DNA of 64,000 nt. Origin: Photobacterium halotolerans DSM 18316 (lineage in GTDB: Bacteria > Pseudomonadota > Gammaproteobacteria > Enterobacterales > Vibrionaceae). The stretch lies in the NCBI RefSeq assembly GCF_000425165.1, contig NZ_KE384319.1, forward strand, positions 124,001 to 188,000, given 5' to 3'. The notes below the pieces were generated by a model. That model ran no database searches, was not told the DNA's origin, and was given only the letters and a program-made list of their open reading frames with translations. Shown here piece by piece: positions 1 through 8,122 of the stretch (position 1 is the stretch's first letter; each line of letters begins with the position of its first letter). The position numbers were made by a program, and so were the translations under genes.

Positions 1-2
1 TG

Positions 3-683
3 AAAGTGGTGATGATCATGGGGTTGTTCGTGGTTGTTTTCTGGGCCGGCTTCGAGCAGGCGGGCGGCTTGATGAGTATTTACACTCAGGAGTATGCAGA
101 TCGCATGATTGGCAGCTTTGAAGTACCCACAGCCTGGTTCCAGTCTTTAAACCCATTCTTTATCATCACAATGGCGCCGCTGCTGGCTGCTCTGTGGGTG
201 AAAATGGGCCCTAAAGAGCCAAGCTCTCCAATTAAGTTTGCCATTGCACTCTTCCTGCTGGCGATTGGCTTTGTGTGCATGGTCGGTGCTGTCATGCAGC
301 AGGGTGGTGATATGACGGCCAAGACCTCTATGTTGTGGATTGTCGCGGCCTATTTCTTCCATACCATGGGTGAGCTGTGCCTGTCGCCAATTGGTCTGTC
401 TATGATCACTAAGCTGGCGCCGTTACGTCTGGCTTCTCTGATGATGGGCGTATGGTTTGGCTTCAATGCGGTTGCTAACTATGTTGCCGGTATGATTGGT
501 GCACACGTGGGTGAAGCGGGCCCGATGGCTATTTTTGGTGGCATCGCGGTTACGGCTGCCGTATCGGGTCTGATTCTGGTTGTGTTCTCCAATCAGCTGA
601 TTCGCTGGATGCATGGTGCTGAAGGCCAAGTTGTGGCAGACACTACCGACGTGCCAGCCAACGCAAAACCGGCACAAGCTTAA
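3..683 (+). CDS. POT-family proton-dependent peptide transporter, C-terminal part
   Basis: The reading frame is already open at the window edge, so this is the C-terminal end of a larger gene; about 227 codons are visible. The visible part is a polytopic membrane protein with several hydrophobic helices. It carries the sequence WAGFEQAGGLMSIY, typical of the second half of POT/PTR2 (Dtp-type) di- and tripeptide:H+ symporters of the inner membrane, and a PFFI segment followed by the FFHTMGELCLSPIGLSM helix common in this family. The hydrophilic tail ends NAKPAQA. A terminator follows the stop directly, so the gene ends its transcript. The family call is strong; the exact paralogue (DtpA, B, C or D type) cannot be decided from this part. 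Confidence 0.9.
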   Translation, partial: KVVMIMGLFVVVFWAGFEQAGGLMSIYTQEYADRMIGSFEVPTAWFQSLNPFFIITMAPLLAALWVKMGPKEPSSPIKFAIALFLLAIGFVCMVGAVMQQGGDMTAKTSMLWIVAAYFFHTMGELCLSPIGLSMITKLAPLRLASLMMGVWFGFNAVANYVAGMIGAHVGEAGPMAIFGGIAVTAAVSGLILVVFSNQLIRWMHGAEGQVVADTTDVPANAKPAQA

Positions 684-710
684 TGTAAAGATCCAAAGAG
701 AATAATATTG

Positions 711-735
711 CGGGAGCCAACAGGCTCCCGTTTTT
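711..735 (+). terminator. Rho-independent terminator of the peptide transporter gene
   Basis: The stem CGGGAGCC / GGCTCCCG with a four-base loop is followed by five T, 28 bases after the transporter stop codon. Confidence 0.9.
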
Positions 736-906
736 ATATCTGAATTTCCCGTCTGATTTTTCTGATATTGCGATTCACTTCTCAATTTGTGTATTCGATT
801 ACACGCACGCTATTGTTATGCGCATGTGGACATATTGCGTTGAAAATTCATAACCTATGTGAATCTTGTTTGATATATTTTCAGTTTTTATTTTTGAGGG
901 GCGCGC

Positions 907-2283
907 ATGAGGAAGTCGCTTTTATCGGTTGTGGTGGCAGCAACCATTTTATCGGGGTGTGGGGGTTCGGACTCAGATAATAATGATGACGATGGGAAGA
1001 ATCTCGACGGTAAGGTCACTGTTCAGGTGATCGACGGTTATTTGTCGAATGCGCAGCTGTGTGTCGACCGAAATCGCAATGCGCACTGTAATACAGGCGA
1101 ACTGTTAACTGAAAAAACCAATGGCAACGGTCAAATCACCATTTCTGAAAGCGACAGCCAGTACCCGTTGATTGCCAGAGTCATTGCCGGTGAATCTTCA
1201 GACAGTGATCACCCTGGTTTTGTCTGGCAGGATGCGGAATTCTATGCGCCCGCCGGCCAGACAATCCTGAGCCCTTTTTCGACCCTGGCTTATTTAAACG
1301 ATCTGAGCCTTGCCGACTATGCGGCCAGTCTGAATCTGGATGCCAATCTGCTCAGCCAGGATTATGTGGCTTTAAAATCGTCAAATCCTGATGCCAAGAA
1401 AGTCCATTTGTATGCGCGGACGATGCACGCGATGCTCGGTGAAACCTTGTCTGATAACAATCTGGAAGGGCAGAAAACCTGGATTCAGAACCTGAAAAAC
1501 AAAATTCAGGCACTGGAAAACGATCAGGTTGATTTTGATGCCGTCACGTTATCGCTGGATAAGGATAACGGGCAGTTCACTCAGTCCGACCGTGTCAAAG
1601 GTATCCAGACCTTTCTGGAAGGAAGCGGGGGCGTGAAATTCCTGGAGTGGCTTAATGCTTCAATCGATATCCCGCACCAGCTCACATTTACGGATGAAAA
1701 AATTACCGACAGCAGTATTGGATATATTCAGGTTGGTACGGATTATCAGGTTTCAGGTACATCCGTGACAATGGCTTCCCAGCCAGAAACGAAGATTGAC
1801 TTTGTGTATGTTTCCCCGGATATCGCCTTGGGTTATGTCTATAGTGATCCTTCGACGAAGTTTCTGACTTTCTGGCAGTCAGAGGATGATTATCTGAACG
1901 GGAGCACTGATCTGGTCCAAGAGGATTTCACGGGGCAGATCTGGTACCTCCTGAGAGATGCAGCCGGACCAGAAGCAAAAGAAGAAGAGCCCCCGGTTCC
2001 TGAACTCAATGAACTCGTCTTTCTTTCTGCCACACACGTGTCAATCAATCCAATGGGGTCGGATGCCTATGAAGCGGAGTGGAGTTTTACATCTGATCCA
2101 AACGAGAGTTTCCAGACCCTCACAATTCAGTTCAGCAATAACGACTCAATGATTCTGGATACGGATGTATCAAAGGCTGGGGTAACGTTGCTGAAGCGGA
2201 AGATTGTGCATGACAATCCTCAGAATATCCTTATGACACAAAACAAAGCCTTAGCGAAAGCGTTACACAAGCATTGGCAATAA
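907..2283 (+). CDS. Large cell-envelope lipoprotein of unknown function
   Basis: The 458-residue product begins with a lipoprotein signal peptide ending in the lipobox LSGC (Cys18). An acidic, low-complexity tether (GGSDSDNNDDDG) follows, as in many exported Vibrionaceae lipoproteins. Residues about 35-80 contain the segment VIDGYLSNAQLCVD with two Cys (LCVD and AHCN), a small beta-rich module often found at the N terminus of large lipoproteins in Vibrio and Shewanella. The rest is hydrophilic with no motif I recognise; a Glu/Pro-rich stretch (KEEEPPVPE) separates a C-terminal domain of about 100 residues. A GAGGGG ribosome-binding site precedes ATG 907 at five bases. It is monocistronic in appearance, between a terminator upstream and a GNAT gene about 95 bp downstream. 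Function unknown. Confidence 0.8.
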   Translation: MRKSLLSVVVAATILSGCGGSDSDNNDDDGKNLDGKVTVQVIDGYLSNAQLCVDRNRNAHCNTGELLTEKTNGNGQITISESDSQYPLIARVIAGESSDSDHPGFVWQDAEFYAPAGQTILSPFSTLAYLNDLSLADYAASLNLDANLLSQDYVALKSSNPDAKKVHLYARTMHAMLGETLSDNNLEGQKTWIQNLKNKIQALENDQVDFDAVTLSLDKDNGQFTQSDRVKGIQTFLEGSGGVKFLEWLNASIDIPHQLTFTDEKITDSSIGYIQVGTDYQVSGTSVTMASQPETKIDFVYVSPDIALGYVYSDPSTKFLTFWQSEDDYLNGSTDLVQEDFTGQIWYLLRDAAGPEAKEEEPPVPELNELVFLSATHVSINPMGSDAYEAEWSFTSDPNESFQTLTIQFSNNDSMILDTDVSKAGVTLLKRKIVHDNPQNILMTQNKALAKALHKHWQ

Positions 2284-2378
2284 ACCTTTCATCTTGAACG
2301 GCATGACGATGATGTGGGAACTGGGGTAAGGTATGGAAAACCGAGTCCGAGTTCTCACTTCATTGAAAGGATTTCTTC

Positions 2379-2822
2379 ATGCATTCACCTCAGCTTTACA
2401 TCCGTCCAGCAACGCTTGCCGATACCCCTGCGCTCACAGGTTTGATGGCCCAGCTGGGTTATGACACCGAGCCGGCACGCATTGAGAAGATGATTTATCT
2501 TGCAGATTCTGATTCTGAACAGATCACGGTCGCTGAAATAAACGATCAGTTAGTGGCGGTGATGTCGCTGATCTTTTTTGATTATTTTCCTGCGGCTGCG
2601 CGGTATGCGCGTATCACCGCTTTGGTGGTTGATGATCAACACCGACATAAAGGGATAGGCTCAGAGCTGCTTGAATATGCCAGAATCAAAGCCGCAGAAC
2701 GTGACTGTGCCTGCATTGAAGTCACCAGTTCAGTGACACGAGAGGACACCCATGCTTTTTACGTACATGCCGGTTTTCACCATGAGTCGCTAAAATTTGT
2801 CCTGCCGATCGGCTCACACTGA
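2379..2822 (+). CDS. GNAT-family N-acetyltransferase
   Basis: This 147-residue protein has the size and layout of a single-domain GNAT acetyltransferase, which moves the acetyl group of acetyl-CoA to an amine. It opens with the typical IRPATLADTPALTGLMAQLG strand-helix. The acetyl-CoA pyrophosphate-binding motif is visible as HRHKGIGSELLEYA (residues about 88-101), fitting the R/Q-x-x-G-x-G/A pattern. The C-terminal strand-helix TREDTHAFYVHAGFHHES closes the fold. An AAGGA ribosome-binding site lies nine bases before the ATG. The substrate cannot be inferred; the neighbours (a lipoprotein and a GFA-family gene) do not suggest a shared pathway. Confidence 0.85.
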   Translation: MHSPQLYIRPATLADTPALTGLMAQLGYDTEPARIEKMIYLADSDSEQITVAEINDQLVAVMSLIFFDYFPAAARYARITALVVDDQHRHKGIGSELLEYARIKAAERDCACIEVTSSVTREDTHAFYVHAGFHHESLKFVLPIGSH

Positions 2823-2884
2823 TGTTTTTATTGTGTATTGTGACTATGGACACAGCGTTCGAAACATAACAAGGGGGTGTTTTT

Positions 2885-3259
2885 ATGGTTATTCAGCCTG
2901 TACACCGCGCGAGCTGCCACTGCGGCAGTGTTGTACTGGAACTGTCTTTACCGCAAGGGTTGGTTGACCCCAGGCGCTGTGATTGCTCTATGTGCCGCCG
3001 ACGAGGGGCGATTGTGGCTTCTGTTCCGCTCTATGGCATCACCATCATAAAAGGTGAAGACAAACTCAGTCTTTATCAGTTTAATACCCACACCGCGAAA
3101 CATTATTTTTGTTCGGTCTGCGGTATTTACACGCACCATCAACGTCGATCTCATCCGGAACAATATGGTTTTAATGTTGCCTGCCTTGAAGGCGTTAATC
3201 CTTTTGAATTGGATAATGTGCCCGTTAATGACGGTGTGAACCATCCCGCCGATCGTTAA
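2885..3259 (+). CDS. GFA / CENP-V family zinc-binding protein
   Basis: The 124-residue product shows the cysteine pattern of the GFA (glutathione-dependent formaldehyde-activating enzyme-like, CENP-V) fold: CHCGSV near residue 11, CDCSMCRRRG near residues 33-38 and HYFCSVCGIYTHHQ near residues 72-84. These Cys pairs bind structural and catalytic zinc in the family. Proteins of this family have been linked to formaldehyde-glutathione adducts, but most members have no proven substrate, so only the family is assigned. A terminator lies directly downstream. Confidence 0.85.
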   Translation: MVIQPVHRASCHCGSVVLELSLPQGLVDPRRCDCSMCRRRGAIVASVPLYGITIIKGEDKLSLYQFNTHTAKHYFCSVCGIYTHHQRRSHPEQYGFNVACLEGVNPFELDNVPVNDGVNHPADR

Positions 3260-3270
3260 TCTCTTCTGTT

Positions 3271-3311
3271 AATCAGCCTTCACCTGTCCAGGGCGAGGCT
3301 GATTCTTTTTT
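3271..3311 (+). terminator. Rho-independent terminator after the GFA-family gene
   Basis: AATCAGCCT (3271-3279) pairs with AGGCTGATT (3296-3304), and a C then a run of six T follows. Confidence 0.8.
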
Positions 3312-3867
3312 GTTCAAATAATACACTTTCTCTAATCTTTTCTTTTGCGGCTATACATATCTTATCGCCGCCGCTTTTTTTATTCATGTTGATTCGTGGC
3401 TTATTGCATACCTTCATTATTCTTAGTTGCCAACGACTCAATTAAAATGGCAGCGAAATTCACTGGTATTCATTCATTTTTCGCTTATTGATAGTGATAG
3501 AAGCATTTTCTCGACGCGCTTCAAATAAACCAATCAAAATAGTTACACAATATTTCGGAATATTAATGCATAGTGATCCGACCTGTATTGGTGGTTTTTA
3601 TTATAACGATATAAGAATGAAGGTGATTTTTGCTCGAACGAAAGGAGCTATTGTTCAAAGTGAGCTTTAATTAATGATAGATGTGTTAGCTATTTATGCT
3701 GTTAATTTGACTAAATAGTTGATGTTTCAGTGATTGATTTATTATAGATAGTTTACTGTTTATGTTTAAGTTGTGATACCCAGCCAAACAGGCCGTTTTG
3801 GCATATTGATGGCCAATATCGTTGCATATAGTTTGTTACACATTATTTACATGCGTTGAGGTCAGTC
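3312..3867. other. AT-rich non-coding interval upstream of the protease locus
   Basis: This stretch of about 550 bases is clearly richer in A and T than its surroundings and holds no convincing gene. A 60-codon frame at 3488-3670 has no ribosome-binding site and looks random. An imperfect hairpin GCCAAA / TTTTGGC lies at 3783-3802, about 65 bases before the small secreted gene, and may be part of its promoter or leader. I saw no certain promoter. Confidence 0.5.
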
Positions 3868-4137
3868 GTGAAACGTGCATGGTTATTCATCACTTTGTGG
3901 GTTTGCCCACTGATATCTCTTGCTCAGGCTCAGCCGGACGATGAGAGATTACTTCGTGCATTAGAAGAGCAGGGCATTATTTGCAAAGGGCTCTCATACA
4001 CGGAAAAACAGGAAGCCTTACGAATTTATTTACATCGTAAAGCCACGATGAAAGATAAAAAGCAAAAAGGCAATGACACAACCAAGCAACCAGACACTTT
4101 GGACGACACCAAAAAAACGTGTATTTCACCAGAATAA
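3868..4137 (+). CDS. Small secreted protein resembling the PrtV propeptide
   Basis: From GTG 3868 the product is 89 residues; GAGG at 3858-3861 sits six bases before this start, favouring it over TTG 3856. A signal peptide ends at SLAQA, giving a mature chain starting QPDDE. Mature residues 24-59 align without gaps to residues 33-68 of the adjacent protease precursor, with 10 identities in 36 positions and many conservative changes (Leu/Ile, Ile/Val, Arg/Lys, Asp/Glu). Conserved points include L..L...G, S...K..AL..YL..K. The remaining C-terminal tail is Lys/Asp/Thr-rich and ends KKTCISPE; with the Cys in IICKG it could form a disulfide. The protease gene starts 94 bp downstream on the same strand. 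I infer a propeptide-like inhibitor, chaperone or pro-domain paralogue; nothing proves which. Confidence 0.75.
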   Translation: MKRAWLFITLWVCPLISLAQAQPDDERLLRALEEQGIICKGLSYTEKQEALRIYLHRKATMKDKKQKGNDTTKQPDTLDDTKKTCISPE

Positions 4138-4231
4138 TAACGCATTAAATAATGTTGTTAACCGCTGAGCACAATGTGCTCAGCCGGGTTTTTGACAGCT
4201 TCACGATGGAAATAATAAATAAGGACAGTAA

Positions 4232-6988
4232 ATGAAACATATGAAGAAAACATTGCTGGCTTCAGCAATGTTCACTTTATTTAGTGGTAGTGGCTATGCG
4301 CATACACCCGCTGATATGGGCGTTGTTAATGAAGATAAACTCATTGAAATGCTGGTAAGAAATGGCGTTGTTGAAGCGGATGCTTCAGAGGAGCAGAAAC
4401 GTCATGCACTGGATAAATATCTGGATAATAAAATACGTTCAGGTTTTAAAGGGGATGCCCAGTTTGGTAAACAGGCTTTAGAAAAAAGAGCCAAAGTACT
4501 CAAAGCAATTCAGAAAAATAAAGGCAACCAGCGTGCCAATATTTTTGCACTGGATGTTGGTCAGAAGCGAACAGATAAAGTGCTGGCGCTGTTAATTGAT
4601 TTCCCTGATCTGCCATGGAATGACAACCGCCTGACGAAAGACCACACAGAGATGCTGTATGACAGCTATGAGCCGGGTCATTATCAGGATCTGCTTTTTT
4701 CAGGGGCCGGATATACCGGACCAAACGGTGAAAACCTGATTTCAATGCGTCAGTTTTACGAGGCGGAGTCCGGGGATTCCTACTCAGTAATGGGACAGGC
4801 TGCCGGTTGGTATCGCGCATCGAAAAATGCGGCATTTTATGGTGGTAATTCACCCACAACGGATAACGATCTGAATGCACAGGAGCTGGTGCGTGAAGCA
4901 CTGAACCAACTGGCGCAGGATCCGACGATTAACCTGGCCGACTACGACGTAGAAGACCGCTACGATTACGATGGTGACGGTAATTATCGTGAGCCCGATG
5001 GCGTGATTGATCACCTGATGATATTCCATTCTTCCGTCGGGGAAGAAGCTGGCGGCGGTGTGCTGGGTGCAGATGCAATCTGGTCGCACCGCTTCAACCT
5101 TGGCCAGTATCACGTGCTGGCAGGCACCAAGAGTACAGTGCCGGGACGCTTTAACGGCCAGTATGCAGCCTTCGATTATACGGTTCAGCCTATTGATGCC
5201 GCAGCAGGGGTGTGTGCCCACGAATACGGCCACGATCTTGGACTGCCGGATGAGTACGACACCCAGTACACCGGGCAGGGCGAACCTGTGTCTTACTGGT
5301 CCATCATGTCCTCGGGCAGCTGGGCCGGCAAGATCGGTGGTACGCAGCCTACAGCGTTCAGCTCCTGGGCGAAGCAATTTTTGCAGCAGTCTATTGGCGG
5401 ACAATGGGTTAATGATCAACAGGTTGCTATCGGCGAGCTGGAAAATGCCCCGCGTGAATTTACCCTGTTCCAGACGACAGACACCAAAAAACCGAATATG
5501 GTGAAAGTCTCATTGCCAAATAAACGCATAGAGACACTGAAACCGTTCGAAGGCCAGTATTCGTTCCATTCGGGCAAAGGCGATGATCTGCGTAACAGCA
5601 TGACTCGTCAGCTGGCTGTTCCTGCGGGCGCAAAAGCGACACTGAAATTCAAAGCCTGGTATCAGATAGAAAAAGACTACGATTTTGCCCGTGTCCTGGT
5701 CAATGGCAAGCCAGTCAGCGGCAATATCACTTCCATGGATGATCCGTATAACACCGGTCTGGTACCGGCGATTGGCGGCGATTCAAATGGCTGGATTGAT
5801 GCTGAATTTGATTTGACGGCCTATGCCGGTCAGGAAATTACGCTGAGCTTTGATTATGTGACAGACGGTGGTCTGGCGATGGATGGCCTGTATCTGGACA
5901 ATATGGTTCTGGATGTAGATGGTACTGTTACCGCGATTGACAATGGCGAGTCCGGCTCAAGCTTTGCCTTTGCAGGCTACAAATTGTCTGATGGCTACCA
6001 CGATGCGGCACATTATTACCTGCTGCAATGGCGCAGCCATACAGGTGTCGATGAAGGCCTGGCAAATATTAAGCGTATGGGCCAGCTCATGACTTTTGAG
6101 CCTGGTTTGATTGTTTGGTATGTCGATGAGTCGATGACGGACAACTGGGTGGGCAAACACCCCGGTGAAGGCTGGTTAGGTGTTGTTGATGCGGACCAGA
6201 ATGCGCTGGTTTGGGCTGACTCTGGTCAGGCGGCGCAGACGCGGTTCCAGGTACGCGACGCGGCATTCTCATTGCAGGATCAGGCACCGTTGCGGCTGGT
6301 AAACAGCAGCGGGGATGTACTGGAAGACAGCAGTCTGATAGGTAACGCCTACTTCTCTGATGCGGAAGATTACAGCTCTCCGATGGCCCCGGATTCAGGT
6401 CGTAAGCTGACTGAATTTGGCCTGATGATTGATGTTGTCGAGCAAGGTCCGAACAACGAGTTTGGCGTGGTGCGCTTATCTAAAGCCGCATCGCACAATG
6501 AGCTGCCAACCGCGAGTTTCGAGCTGGCTGTTGATGGCCTGACAGTGTCGGCGAACAACCTGAGTGTTGATCCTGATGGTCAGATCACGGCCTATCAATG
6601 GGATTTCGGCAACGGCCAAACCAGCAGTGAACAAGCACCTGTCTGGCAATATCAGCAAGCCGGCAGTTATCCGGTGAGCTTAACGGTAACCGATGACAAA
6701 GGTGCAACGGACACCTTTAGTTACACTGTCACTGTTGAAGCGCCGAATGCTTTGCCTGAAGCAAGTGCGGAATATATTCACCTGGGGCGCTGGGTCACTA
6801 TGTGGTCAACCAGCACTGACAGTGATGGCCGCATCGTGGATACCGAGTGGACATTGCCAAATGGCAAAGTGAAACGCGGTCGTGTGTTTACTTCGATTTT
6901 CCCGAGCTACGGCCAGCATGAAGTCAGCATCAAGATTATTGATAATGACGGTGGCATCACCAAAAAAGCCATAACGGTTAACCTGTAA
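4232..6988 (+). CDS. prtV: PrtV-like secreted M6 (immune inhibitor A) metalloprotease with PKD domains
   Basis: The 918-residue precursor matches the length of Vibrio cholerae PrtV, a secreted zinc protease that degrades host and matrix proteins. A signal peptide (cleavage after GSGYA, about residue 23) is followed by a propeptide to about residue 105. The M6 catalytic domain carries the zinc motif HEYGHDLGLPDEYD, with His330, Glu331 and His334. A beta-rich middle region (about 430-575) resembles a MAM/jelly-roll domain. Two C-terminal PKD repeats follow: about residues 755-838, with AYQWDFGNG and GSYPVSLTVTDDKG, and about 840-918, with HEVSIKIIDNDGG. A DYDGDGNYREPDGV stretch before the zinc site looks calcium-binding. 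The start is ATG 4232 with AAGGA upstream. It is preceded by the propeptide-like small gene and followed by a strong terminator. It is expected to be exported by Sec and type II secretion and matured by propeptide removal. Confidence 0.93.
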   Translation: MKHMKKTLLASAMFTLFSGSGYAHTPADMGVVNEDKLIEMLVRNGVVEADASEEQKRHALDKYLDNKIRSGFKGDAQFGKQALEKRAKVLKAIQKNKGNQRANIFALDVGQKRTDKVLALLIDFPDLPWNDNRLTKDHTEMLYDSYEPGHYQDLLFSGAGYTGPNGENLISMRQFYEAESGDSYSVMGQAAGWYRASKNAAFYGGNSPTTDNDLNAQELVREALNQLAQDPTINLADYDVEDRYDYDGDGNYREPDGVIDHLMIFHSSVGEEAGGGVLGADAIWSHRFNLGQYHVLAGTKSTVPGRFNGQYAAFDYTVQPIDAAAGVCAHEYGHDLGLPDEYDTQYTGQGEPVSYWSIMSSGSWAGKIGGTQPTAFSSWAKQFLQQSIGGQWVNDQQVAIGELENAPREFTLFQTTDTKKPNMVKVSLPNKRIETLKPFEGQYSFHSGKGDDLRNSMTRQLAVPAGAKATLKFKAWYQIEKDYDFARVLVNGKPVSGNITSMDDPYNTGLVPAIGGDSNGWIDAEFDLTAYAGQEITLSFDYVTDGGLAMDGLYLDNMVLDVDGTVTAIDNGESGSSFAFAGYKLSDGYHDAAHYYLLQWRSHTGVDEGLANIKRMGQLMTFEPGLIVWYVDESMTDNWVGKHPGEGWLGVVDADQNALVWADSGQAAQTRFQVRDAAFSLQDQAPLRLVNSSGDVLEDSSLIGNAYFSDAEDYSSPMAPDSGRKLTEFGLMIDVVEQGPNNEFGVVRLSKAASHNELPTASFELAVDGLTVSANNLSVDPDGQITAYQWDFGNGQTSSEQAPVWQYQQAGSYPVSLTVTDDKGATDTFSYTVTVEAPNALPEASAEYIHLGRWVTMWSTSTDSDGRIVDTEWTLPNGKVKRGRVFTSIFPSYGQHEVSIKIIDNDGGITKKAITVNL

Positions 6989-7017
6989 CGAAAGTCCCAT
7001 TTAGCTCCTGCAGCTTT

Positions 7018-7049
7018 GAGCGCAGCCAGTCTGGTTGCGCTCTTTTTTT
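7018..7049 (+). terminator. Rho-independent terminator of the protease gene
   Basis: GAGCGCA pairs with TGCGCTC, extended by CCAG/CTGG inside the stem, and a run of seven T follows. Confidence 0.9.
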
Positions 7050-7354
7050 GCTCCTGTGTCAGTGTGATACCTGAAGCGGAGATTTTCCGCTATTGATTGC
7101 GATCAATTGATACCAGGTCAGAGCCGAGGCAGCGAACATTGCCAGATCACGAAAGCGGCAACGGTTAAGCCCCCGGTTACAATGACATGCCAATACTCCG
7201 CCTTGCAGATCACCACCTGATAAGATGATCACACTGGGTTAAGTGGCGAAGGTCTAAGCGACGTTGTAATCACAGTATTCATGACTGGAAAGCGCCTTTT
7301 CAGGCGCCATTTTTTGTCAGCTAAAGCGCCTGCGGCGTACTGGTGGGCAAGACG
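7050..7354. other. Intergenic region with possible small RNA
   Basis: No gene with a ribosome-binding site is seen in these 300 bases, yet base composition is gene-like and short inverted repeats occur (GCGGA/TCCGC near 7077-7091, ATTGA/TCAAT near 7092-7107). A plus-strand terminator closes the region at 7288-7315, although the only annotated plus gene upstream already has its own. On the minus strand a short frame starting at GTG (about 7216) would give a hydrophobic peptide ending WQCSLPRL. A plus-strand small RNA is possible; neither it nor the peptide is proven. Confidence 0.35.
7288..7315 (+). terminator. Plus-strand hairpin terminator in the prtV-phnR gap
   Basis: GCGCC (7292-7296) pairs with GGCGC (7303-7307) and is followed by a C-A then six T on the plus strand. 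On the minus strand, where phnR ends at 7355, the T run is much weaker. Confidence 0.6.
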
Positions 7355-8053
7355 TTAAATCGTCGCTGTTGATTCAATCAAAATCGCGTCGTGACGCCAG
7401 TATTCTAAATCGCAGTCAATCAGGTTGCCGCTCTGGTCGTAGTTAACCCGTTCGACAAACATGGCGGGTGTGCCGGATGTTGCTCTGAGATGATGGGCCG
7501 TTTCTGCCATCAGGGATGTAGAGCGAACACGGAACCGGGTCTTGGAATAAATCACACCGTATTGCTCACGGTACGTCGTCGTGAGCGAGTCGATAATATT
7601 GTGTTTAAACAAATCAGGGAAATGGGTGGGTGAGATAAAATTCGTGACCACCACGACCGGACGATTGTCGAGAAATCGCAGCCGGTCGATGCGGTACACT
7701 TCGGTCAGCGGTTTGACTTTCAGCAAGGAAGCGGCCCGACGGCCGGCAGGAACCCGCTTGGCCGACAGCAATTCTGAGCGCGCTTCGCGGCCCTGCGCTT
7801 TGGCCATGGCCGGAAAATCCGTGGTGTACGTCGGATCGTACAAGAGCGGTACCGGTGAGACAAACCAGCCGCGACGATCTTCCCGATACAGCTTGCCTTC
7901 GGCTTCGAGCAAGGCCAGTGACTCACGCAGAGTGACTCGCGTGGTGTTGAAAGACTCCGCCAGCTTACGTTCGGCTGGCAGTTTATGCCCGCCCGCCAGA
8001 AGCCCGGCATCAATCTGTTCATTGATGGCTTCCATGATTCTTAAATATTGCAC
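7355..8053 (-). CDS. phnR: GntR/HutC-family transcriptional regulator of the phosphonate regulon
   Basis: This 232-residue protein has an N-terminal GntR winged helix (residues about 1-65; KLPAERKLAESFNTTRVTLRESLALLEAEGKLYREDRRGWFV is the typical recognition region, seen here in its usual order). A C-terminal UTRA ligand-binding domain (about 90-230) ends with a conserved pattern (VERVNYDQSG, DCDLEYWRHD). It is the first gene of the minus-strand uptake block, 70 bp from the permease stop, and lies in the cluster for 2-aminoethylphosphonate. By context it senses the phosphonate or a breakdown product and binds the repeated palindrome TTTGGTATATACCAAA found before phnT, phnS and phnW. HutC-type repressors bind such TATA-centred palindromes. 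Ligand and sign of control are inferred. Confidence 0.88.
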   Translation of the reverse strand: MQYLRIMEAINEQIDAGLLAGGHKLPAERKLAESFNTTRVTLRESLALLEAEGKLYREDRRGWFVSPVPLLYDPTYTTDFPAMAKAQGREARSELLSAKRVPAGRRAASLLKVKPLTEVYRIDRLRFLDNRPVVVVTNFISPTHFPDLFKHNIIDSLTTTYREQYGVIYSKTRFRVRSTSLMAETAHHLRATSGTPAMFVERVNYDQSGNLIDCDLEYWRHDAILIESTATI

Positions 8054-8122
8054 GTTAATCCTTCCCGTTGCCGACCAGGGTTCAATTGGTTAGCTATTAT
8101 AAAGTCTGTTTTCACAGAGTCA

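Noticed and set aside
3488..3670. A 60-codon plus-strand frame in the AT-rich gap
   Set aside because: No ribosome-binding site, product without pattern, and composition like the non-coding surroundings.
4850..5419. A 189-codon minus-strand frame inside prtV
   Set aside because: Antisense to the catalytic domain of the protease; no start signal and no known motif.
7098..7216. Minus-strand hydrophobic peptide ending WQCSLPRL as a real gene or transposase remnant
   Set aside because: Only a GTG start without a ribosome-binding site; no match I can name. Kept only as a remark in the intergenic entry.
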